Below are positions 17,735 to 24,031 of a stretch of 64,000 nucleotides of DNA, piece by piece; position 1 is the stretch's first letter, and the number at the start of each line of letters is the position of its first letter. Under the pieces are notes generated by a model. It did not search any database. It had not been told where the DNA came from and worked only from the letters and a program-made list of their open reading frames with translations. The position numbers and the translations under genes are program-made. This DNA is from Pseudomonas sp. UBA4617. Lineage in GTDB: Bacteria; Pseudomonadota; Gammaproteobacteria; Pseudomonadales; Pseudomonadaceae. Location of the stretch: positions 42,162 to 106,161 of the forward strand of contig NZ_DGIR01000052.1 in assembly GCF_002386445.1 (NCBI RefSeq), given 5' to 3'.

Positions 17735-17768
17735 TCCCACAGGAGAAATCGCGCCTGCCGGTAGTACC

Positions 17769-18032
17769 TCAGTACTTCATGCCCAGCTCTGCATCATCCA
17801 TCAGCGCCTTGGCCATCGCGCTCAAATAGTGGCCGGCGCAGATCATCATCGGCTTCTCATCCATCAGGCCAGTGATGGTCAGCTCGCGTACATAGCCCAT
17901 CAGTTCCGATGATTGCTCGCGGGCGTCGCGACAGGGAATGCCTGGCCCGATGCAAAACAGCGGGTGGGTGCCGTTTTCGCCTTGGTAGAAGGTGGTTTTG
18001 CCGACGGTGAATTGGGTGTCTTCTGTGGTCAT
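17769..18032 (-). CDS. DUF3077-type small protein, 87 aa
   Basis: I take the ATG preceded by AGGGGAC; a longer open frame upstream runs through repeat DNA and is not used. The protein begins MTTEDTQFTVGKTTFYQGEN and has the pattern LFCIGPGIPCRDAREQSSELMGYVREL...HYLSAMAKALMDDAELG seen in Pseudomonas DUF3077 proteins. These are small cytoplasmic proteins of unknown function found in several copies per genome. There is no membrane segment. It is monocistronic, flanked by REP elements on both sides. Confidence 0.75.
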   Translation of the reverse strand: MTTEDTQFTVGKTTFYQGENGTHPLFCIGPGIPCRDAREQSSELMGYVRELTITGLMDEKPMMICAGHYLSAMAKALMDDAELGMKY

Positions 18033-18341
18033 TGTTGTGTCCCCTGGATTTTTGCGAATGCCTGGGCGCGCCCACTCCCACAGGGACTGTGCAAATCTTG
18101 AAGGCTGTGGTGACCCTGCTGGAGCGGGCAAGCCCTCACAGCCTGTCAAAGCTGTATCGTTGATGAGCAACGACAGGCCGAGACTAGAGCGCTGCCACAG
18201 CAGCGGCAACGGAAAATGCGCGGCAGGAGAATGTTTAGGAAATGGCCTACAGGGAAGGGGTTAAATCCGACATGCCAGGTGTTCTGTGCCCGATTGCGTC
18301 AGGGCGGCGAGGTGCCCGCCTTGGTTTTTGCGGTGTTGCGT

Positions 18342-18373
18342 AGATCGAGCGCCGCGTGGGCGGCGCTCGATCT
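18342..18373. repeat. Perfect hairpin, REP variant
   Basis: AGATCGAGCGCCGC pairs without mismatch with GCGGCGCTCGATCT across the loop GTGG, followed by CTCACAGGCGCTGAAAA. This form of extragenic repeat (GATCGAGCGCCGC core) is common in P. putida-group genomes. It is not followed by a U tract. Confidence 0.65.
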
Positions 18374-18769
18374 CACAGGCGCTGAAAACCTAAAGGCAGA
18401 CACCTGCCAGCCCTCCCCCTATCCAAACGAGTCACCTCCCAAATCCACAATCAGGTCTATGCTTGCAGCAGCACAGCAGCAAGGACCGCCCCCGCTCAAC
18501 CCAAGGCATCCGATCATTCCCGCACCAGCGACCGCTGCCTTCTATATATGCACGGGCCAACGATAGCACCGCGCTCGCCCAGATCATCCTCACCTAGTGG
18601 CTCGGCCAGGGGGCGATCGCTTGCTTGATCGATAAAATATTGACCCAGAGCGGGGCGAACGGTGTCGGAAACTGCTAGAACAGGCGTTTTTGGCATTTAC
18701 AAGTAGGGGGAATCGCCAGATGAACTTTACAAGACGCAGAACAGGGAAAACATCAGGCATCAGATCAAA

Positions 18770-18784
18770 TGATATTAATTATCA
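18770..18784. promoter_or_regulatory. Candidate Fur box
   Basis: TGATATTAATTATCA agrees with the 7-1-7 Fur consensus TGATAAT-n-ATTATCA at all informative positions but one, and the flanks AAA and TTT extend the symmetry to 21 bases. It lies about 280 bases before nuoA and 138 bases before the -35 of the candidate nuo promoter. Match to the consensus is seen; binding is inferred. Confidence 0.5.
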
Positions 18785-18921
18785 TTTCGAAACTTGCAAT
18801 TCGTTACCCGGCGCAAGAAACATAATTAACAAAACCACACGCAATGCCCTAATCTCAAGGCTTTCAGCCGGTTACAAGCGGAATTTGTACTTAATCCTAC
18901 GAATAAATTTGCGACAGAAAT

Positions 18922-18950
18922 TTTACTTGCACCGGGTTTACCCATAAAAT
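18922..18950 (+). promoter_or_regulatory. Candidate sigma70 promoter for the nuo operon
   Basis: TTTACT (-35, 4 of 6) and TAAAAT (-10, 5 of 6) are separated by 17 bases in the AT-rich segment, about 110 bases before the nuoA start. No alternative is better placed. Confidence 0.35.
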
Positions 18951-19061
18951 CAGCCCGATTGATTCAGCTGCGACATTTGGTCACTGCATGTGCGACACCA
19001 GGTCGCCGCTCTACACTTATTTCAGACTGCAGAGCTGGGTCTCTGTATAAGGATTGCTAGC

Positions 19062-19475
19062 ATGTCCGATTCGGCAGGACTCATCGCCCACAACTGGGGC
19101 TTTGCCATCTTCCTCCTGGGTGTCGTCGGCCTGTGCGCCTTCATGCTCGGCCTGTCCAGCCTGCTCGGTAGCAAGGCCTGGGGCCGTGCCAAGAACGAAC
19201 CCTTCGAATCCGGCATGCTGCCCGTCGGCAGCGCCCGTCTGCGCCTGTCCGCCAAATTCTATCTGGTCGCGATGCTGTTCGTGATCTTCGATATCGAAGC
19301 CCTCTTTCTCTTTGCATGGTCTGTGTCCGTCCGCGAAAGCGGCTGGACCGGATTCGTCGAAGCACTCGTTTTCATAGCAATTCTGTTGGCAGGTCTTGTC
19401 TACCTTTGGCGCGTCGGGGCACTTGATTGGGCTCCCGAAGGTCGCCGCAAGCGGCAAGCGAAGCTGAAACAATGA
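19062..19475 (+). CDS. nuoA: NADH-quinone oxidoreductase subunit A
   Basis: This is a small membrane subunit of respiratory complex I at the junction of the membrane and peripheral arms, close to the quinone site. The start is the ATG after AAGGA; an upstream in-frame ATG has no ribosome site. The 137-residue protein has three membrane helices (about 15-38, 68-90, 98-118) and the conserved loop NEPFESGMLPVGSARLRLSAKFYLVAMLFVIFDIEA, which contains the ExG and FDxE motifs of NuoA. It is the first gene of the Pseudomonas nuo operon, 9 bases before nuoB. Confidence 0.96.
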   Translation: MSDSAGLIAHNWGFAIFLLGVVGLCAFMLGLSSLLGSKAWGRAKNEPFESGMLPVGSARLRLSAKFYLVAMLFVIFDIEALFLFAWSVSVRESGWTGFVEALVFIAILLAGLVYLWRVGALDWAPEGRRKRQAKLKQ

Positions 19476-19484
19476 GGCTTTGGC

Positions 19485-20162
19485 ATGCAATACAATCTCA
19501 CCAGAATCGATCCGGATGCGCCCAACGAGCAGTACCCGGTTGGTGAACGGGAAACCGTCACCGATCAACTGCTGGAGGACCAGGTCCACAAGAACATCTT
19601 CATGGGCAAGCTCGAAGATGTGCTGCGTGGCGCGGTCAACTGGGGCCGCAAGAACTCCCTCTGGCCGTACAACTTCGGCCTGTCCTGCTGTTACGTGGAA
19701 ATGACCACGGCCTTCACGGCACCCCACGACATCGCCCGCTTCGGCGCCGAAGTCATCCGGGCCTCGCCGCGTCAGGCCGACTTCATGGTCATCGCCGGTA
19801 CCTGCTTCGTCAAAATGGCGCCGATCATCCAGCGCCTGTACGAGCAGATGCTCGAGCCGAAATGGGTCATTTCCATGGGTTCGTGTGCCAACTCCGGTGG
19901 CATGTACGACATCTACTCGGTTGTTCAGGGGGTCGACAAGTTCCTCCCCGTGGACGTCTATGTGCCCGGCTGCCCGCCGCGCCCTGAGGCTTTCCTGCAA
20001 GGCTTGATGCTGCTGCAGGAGTCGATCGGCCAAGAACGACGCCCGCTTTCCTGGGTTGTTGGTGATCAAGGCATCTACCGTGCCGAGATGCCAGCCCAGA
20101 AGGACCTGCGTCGTGAGCAGCGCATTGCCGTAACCAACCTGCGCAGCCCCGACGAAGTCTGA
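19485..20162 (+). CDS. nuoB: NADH-quinone oxidoreductase subunit B
   Basis: This peripheral-arm subunit holds iron-sulfur cluster N2, the last electron carrier before quinone. The 225-residue protein shows the four cluster ligands: tandem cysteines in FGLSCCYVEM, one in GSCANSGGMYD and one in VPGCPPRPEAF. The AGTCFVKMAP segment between them is also conserved. The N- and C-terminal extensions are of the length seen in Pseudomonas. It follows nuoA by 9 bases and precedes the nuoCD fusion gene by 78 bases. Confidence 0.97.
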   Translation: MQYNLTRIDPDAPNEQYPVGERETVTDQLLEDQVHKNIFMGKLEDVLRGAVNWGRKNSLWPYNFGLSCCYVEMTTAFTAPHDIARFGAEVIRASPRQADFMVIAGTCFVKMAPIIQRLYEQMLEPKWVISMGSCANSGGMYDIYSVVQGVDKFLPVDVYVPGCPPRPEAFLQGLMLLQESIGQERRPLSWVVGDQGIYRAEMPAQKDLRREQRIAVTNLRSPDEV

Positions 20163-20240
20163 TCCAGCGACCTGCCGCCCGCTCCACCGGAGCCGGCGGC
20201 CTGGCTTCATTCTTAACGTTGACCCAAAGCGACCGAGACC

Positions 20241-22022
20241 ATGACAGCGGACAACGCTATTTTCATTCCGCCCTACAAGGCAGACGACCAGAATGTGGTC
20301 GTCGAATTGCACAACCGTTTTGGCGCCGAAGCATTCGTCGCTCAGGAAACCCGCACCGGCATGCCCGTGCTGTGGGTCAAGCGCGAACAGCTCAAGGAGG
20401 TGCTCAGCTTCCTGCGCGGCGTGGCCAAGCCGTACAGCATGCTGTACGACCTGCACGGCGTCGACGAACGCCTGCGCACCCAGCGCCGCGGCCTGCCAGC
20501 CGCCGACTTCAGCGTGTTCTACCACCTGCTGTCGATCGAGCGTAACAGCGATGTGATGATCAAGGTGTCGCTCAGCGAAGGCGACCTGAACCTGCCGACC
20601 GTGACCGGTATCTGGCCGAACGCCAACTGGTACGAGCGCGAAGTCTGGGACATGTTCGGCATCGACTTCGCCGGCCACCCGCACCTGAGCCGCATCATGA
20701 TGCCGCCCACCTGGGAAGGCCATCCGCTGCGCAAGGACTACCCGGCTCGCGCCACCGAATTCGATCCCTACAGCCTGACCCTGGCCAAGCAGCAGCTTGA
20801 AGAGGAGTCGGCACGCTTCAACCCGGAAGCCTGGGGCATGAAACGCCAGGGCGCCAACGAGGACTACATGTTCCTCAACCTCGGCCCCAACCACCCTTCG
20901 GCGCACGGTGCCTTCCGTATCGTCCTGCAGCTGGACGGCGAAGAGATCATCGACTGCGTGCCGGACATCGGCTACCACCACCGTGGTGCCGAGAAGATGG
21001 CCGAGCGCCAGTCCTGGCATAGCTTCATCCCCTACACCGACCGTATCGACTACCTCGGCGGGGTGATGAACAACCTGCCGTACGTGCTCGCGGTCGAGAA
21101 GCTGGCCGGCATCAAGGTGCCACAGAAGGTCGACACCATCCGCGTGATGCTGGCCGAGTTCTTCCGTATCACCAGCCACCTGCTGTTCCTGGGTACCTAT
21201 ATCCAGGACGTCGGCGCCATGACCCCGGTGTTCTTTACCTTCACCGACCGCCAGCGCGCCTATACCGTGATCGAAGCGATCACCGGTTTCCGCCTGCACC
21301 CGGCCTGGTACCGCATCGGTGGCGTCGCCCACGACCTGCCGCGCGGCTGGGACAAGCTGGTCAAGGACTTCGTCGAATGGCTGCCGAAACGCCTCGACGA
21401 GTACGAAAAGGCTGCTCTGCAGAACAGCATCCTCAAGGGCCGTACCATCGGCGTTGCCGCGTACAACACCAAGGAAGCCCTGGCCTGGGGCACTACCGGC
21501 GCCGGCCTGCGTGCCACCGGTTGCGACTTCGACCTGCGCAAAGCCCGCCCCTACTCCGGCTACGAGAACTTCGAGTTCGAAGTACCGCTGGCCCACAACG
21601 GCGATGCCTACGATCGCTGCATGGTCCGTGTCGAGGAGATGCGCCAGAGTATCCGCATCATCGACCAGTGCCTGCGCAACATGCCGGAAGGCCCGTACAA
21701 GGCGGACCACCCGCTGACCACGCCGCCACCGAAAGAGCGCACCCTGCAGCACATCGAGACCCTGATCACGCACTTCCTGCAGGTTTCGTGGGGCCCGGTC
21801 ATGCCGGCCAACGAGTCGCTGCAGATGATCGAGGCGACCAAGGGCATCAACAGTTACTACCTGACGAGCGATGGCGGCACCATGAGCTACCGCACCCGGA
21901 TCCGTACCCCGAGCTACCCGCACCTGCAGCAGATCCCTTCGGTGATCAAAGGCAGCATGGTCGCCGACCTCATTGCGTACCTGGGCAGTATCGACTTCGT
22001 TATGGCTGACGTGGACCGCTAA
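20241..22022 (+). CDS. nuoCD: NADH-quinone oxidoreductase subunit C/D fusion
   Basis: This is a fused peripheral-arm subunit of 593 residues. The first ~190 residues are the 30-kDa NuoC part (ending ANWYEREVWDMFGIDFAGHPHLSRIMMPPTWEGHPLRKDYP). The remainder is the 49-kDa NuoD part that lines the quinone cavity, with LNLGPNHPSAHGAFRIVLQLDGE, the GYHHRGAEKMAE motif and the C-terminal D in ASIDFVMADVDR. The C/D fusion is the normal arrangement in gamma-proteobacteria including Pseudomonas and E. coli. It is followed after 2 bases by nuoE. Confidence 0.97.
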   Translation: MTADNAIFIPPYKADDQNVVVELHNRFGAEAFVAQETRTGMPVLWVKREQLKEVLSFLRGVAKPYSMLYDLHGVDERLRTQRRGLPAADFSVFYHLLSIERNSDVMIKVSLSEGDLNLPTVTGIWPNANWYEREVWDMFGIDFAGHPHLSRIMMPPTWEGHPLRKDYPARATEFDPYSLTLAKQQLEEESARFNPEAWGMKRQGANEDYMFLNLGPNHPSAHGAFRIVLQLDGEEIIDCVPDIGYHHRGAEKMAERQSWHSFIPYTDRIDYLGGVMNNLPYVLAVEKLAGIKVPQKVDTIRVMLAEFFRITSHLLFLGTYIQDVGAMTPVFFTFTDRQRAYTVIEAITGFRLHPAWYRIGGVAHDLPRGWDKLVKDFVEWLPKRLDEYEKAALQNSILKGRTIGVAAYNTKEALAWGTTGAGLRATGCDFDLRKARPYSGYENFEFEVPLAHNGDAYDRCMVRVEEMRQSIRIIDQCLRNMPEGPYKADHPLTTPPPKERTLQHIETLITHFLQVSWGPVMPANESLQMIEATKGINSYYLTSDGGTMSYRTRIRTPSYPHLQQIPSVIKGSMVADLIAYLGSIDFVMADVDR

Positions 22023-22024
22023 GC

Positions 22025-22522
22025 ATGAACAGCACGCTTATCCAGACAGACCGTTTCGCCCTGAGCGAAACCGAGCGCTCGGCCATCGAGCACGAAATGC
22101 ATCACTACGAGGACCCGCGCGCGGCGTCCATCGAAGCCCTGAAGATCGTCCAGAAGGAACGTGGCTGGGTGCCGGACGGCGCCATCCACGCCATCGGCGA
22201 AGTACTGGGCATCCCGGCCAGCGACGTCGAGGGAGTGGCCACCTTCTACAGCCAGATCTTCCGTCAGCCGGTCGGCCGTCACATCATCCGTGTATGCGAC
22301 AGCATGGTCTGCTACATCGGTGGCCACGAGTCGGTGGTCAGCCAGATCCAGAGCGAGCTGGGTATCGGTCTCGGCCAGACCACCGCCGATGGGCGCTTCA
22401 CCCTGTTGCCGGTGTGCTGCCTGGGCAACTGCGACAAGGCCCCGGCGCTGATGATCGACGACGACACCTTCGGTGACGTGCAGCCGGCTGGCGTTTCCAA
22501 ACTGCTGGAGGGTTACGTATGA
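22025..22522 (+). CDS. nuoE: NADH-quinone oxidoreductase subunit E
   Basis: This is the 24-kDa type subunit of the NADH-input module, binding the off-path [2Fe-2S] cluster N1a. The 165-residue protein has a helical N-terminal part (EIEHEMHHYEDPR...EALKIVQKERGWVPDGAIHAIGEVL) and a thioredoxin-like C-terminal part. The cluster cysteines are in VCDSMVCYIGG and CCLGNCDKAPALMID. Its stop overlaps the nuoF start by 4 bases (ATGA), so translation of E and F is probably coupled. Confidence 0.96.
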   Translation: MNSTLIQTDRFALSETERSAIEHEMHHYEDPRAASIEALKIVQKERGWVPDGAIHAIGEVLGIPASDVEGVATFYSQIFRQPVGRHIIRVCDSMVCYIGGHESVVSQIQSELGIGLGQTTADGRFTLLPVCCLGNCDKAPALMIDDDTFGDVQPAGVSKLLEGYV

Positions 22523-23898
22523 CCATTACTTCCTTCGGCCCGGCCAACCGCATCGCGCGCACGGCCGAAACCCACCCGCTGACCTGGCGCCTGCGTGACG
22601 ACGGCGAGCCGGTCTGGCTGGCCGAATACGAGTCGAAGAACGGCTACGCCGCGGCGCGCAAGGCGCTGGCGCAGATGTCCGCCGACGACATCGTGCAGAG
22701 CGTCAAGGACTCCGGCCTCAAGGGCCGTGGTGGCGCAGGCTTCCCCACTGGTGTGAAGTGGGGCCTGATGCCCAAAGACGAATCCATGAACATCCGCTAC
22801 CTGCTGTGCAACGCGGACGAAATGGAGCCGAACACCTGGAAGGACCGCATGCTGATGGAGCAACAGCCCCATCTGCTGGTCGAGGGCATGCTGATCAGCG
22901 CCCGCGCCCTGAAGGCCTACCGTGGCTACATCTTCCTGCGCGGCGAATACACCACCGCCGCCAGGCACCTCAACCGTGCCATCGAGGAAGCCAAGGCCGC
23001 CGGCCTGCTGGGCAAGAACATCCTCGGCAGCGGTTTCGATTTCGAGCTGTTCGTGCACACCGGCGCCGGCCGCTACATCTGCGGTGAAGAAACCGCGCTG
23101 ATCAACTCGCTGGAAGGCCGCCGCGCCAACCCGCGTTCCAAACCGCCCTTCCCTGCCGCCGTGGGCGTGTGGGGCAAGCCGACCTGCGTCAACAACGTCG
23201 AAACCCTGTGCAACGTGCCGGCCATCGTCGCCAATGGCAACGACTGGTACAAGTCGCTGGCCCGCGAAGGCAGCGAAGACCACGGCACCAAGCTGATGGG
23301 CTTCTCCGGCAAGGTGAAGAACCCGGGCCTGTGGGAACTGCCGTTCGGCGTCACCGCCCGCGAGCTGTTCGAAGACTACGCCGGCGGCATGCGCGATGGC
23401 TTCAAGCTCAAGTGCTGGCAGCCAGGCGGCGCCGGTACCGGCTTCCTGCTGCCCGAGCACCTCGACGCGCAGATGTACGCCGGCGGCATCGCCAAGGTCG
23501 GCACGCGCATGGGTACCGGCCTGGCAATGGCGGTGGACGACAGCATCAACATGGTCTCGCTGCTGCGCAACATGGAAGAATTCTTCGCCCGCGAGTCGTG
23601 CGGCTGGTGCACGCCCTGCCGTGACGGCCTGCCGTGGAGCGTGAAGATGCTGCGCGCACTGGAAAAAGGCCAGGGCCGCGCGGAAGACATCGAGACGCTG
23701 CTGGGCCTGGTCAACTTCCTCGGCCCAGGCCGTACCTTCTGTGCTCACGCACCGGGTGCGGTCGAGCCGCTGGGCAGTGCCATCAAATACTTCCGGTCCG
23801 AGTTCGAGGCCGGGGTTGCTCCAGCATCCGCTGGCGACACCCTGCGCCCAGACCTGGCCAAGCCAATCCAGGCCGGGCCGATCGTGGTCGGCGCATAA
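22519..23898 (+). CDS. nuoF: NADH-quinone oxidoreductase subunit F
   Basis: This is the 51-kDa type subunit that binds NADH, FMN and the [4Fe-4S] cluster N3. The 459-residue protein shows the glycine-rich NADH/FMN loop KGRGGAGFPTGVKWG, the FMN segment CNADEMEPNTWKDR, and the cluster cysteines in ESCGWCTPCRDGLPW with a fourth near FCAHAPGA. It starts inside the nuoE stop codon. It is followed by a 133-base gap with a small perfect hairpin (23997-24012) before nuoG, and is the last complete gene on the Pseudomonas side of the seam. Confidence 0.97.
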   Translation: MTITSFGPANRIARTAETHPLTWRLRDDGEPVWLAEYESKNGYAAARKALAQMSADDIVQSVKDSGLKGRGGAGFPTGVKWGLMPKDESMNIRYLLCNADEMEPNTWKDRMLMEQQPHLLVEGMLISARALKAYRGYIFLRGEYTTAARHLNRAIEEAKAAGLLGKNILGSGFDFELFVHTGAGRYICGEETALINSLEGRRANPRSKPPFPAAVGVWGKPTCVNNVETLCNVPAIVANGNDWYKSLAREGSEDHGTKLMGFSGKVKNPGLWELPFGVTARELFEDYAGGMRDGFKLKCWQPGGAGTGFLLPEHLDAQMYAGGIAKVGTRMGTGLAMAVDDSINMVSLLRNMEEFFARESCGWCTPCRDGLPWSVKMLRALEKGQGRAEDIETLLGLVNFLGPGRTFCAHAPGAVEPLGSAIKYFRSEFEAGVAPASAGDTLRPDLAKPIQAGPIVVGA

Positions 23899-24031
23899 AA
23901 AGATGATTGGCCGAGTGGTCCGTGCCACTCGCCAGCTTGCCGCCAGGCCCGAGTCGCTCGTGGCGTGTCGCAAGCTCACCGATTTCCATTAGCCACGCCC
24001 GCTCACGCGGGCCAACGAAGAACTTTGAACA

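Larger units (their letters stand above)
18033..19061. other. About 1 kb non-coding region upstream of nuoA
   Basis: The left part (to about 18400) holds REP-type fragments and a perfect hairpin at 18342-18373. Bases 18700-18960 are strikingly AT-rich; one counted line is 37% G+C in a genome of about 63%. That part contains a Fur-box-like palindrome and a candidate nuo promoter. An 85-codon open frame at 18690-18947 lacks a ribosome site and Pseudomonas codon use and is probably not a gene. Confidence 0.6.

Noticed and set aside
18690..18947. 85-codon open frame in the AT-rich island before nuoA
   Set aside because: No ribosome site at its start, codon use unlike Pseudomonas, and a Fur-like palindrome and promoter candidate lie within it.
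19017..21923. 968-codon open frame on the minus strand opposite nuoA, nuoB and nuoCD
   Set aside because: It is a shadow of high-G+C codon bias. It has no ribosome site, no recognisable domain, and lies across three certain genes on the other strand.
22513..23979. 488-codon open frame opposite nuoF
   Set aside because: Shadow frame opposite a certain gene, with His/Gly/Val-rich low-complexity content typical of antisense reading.
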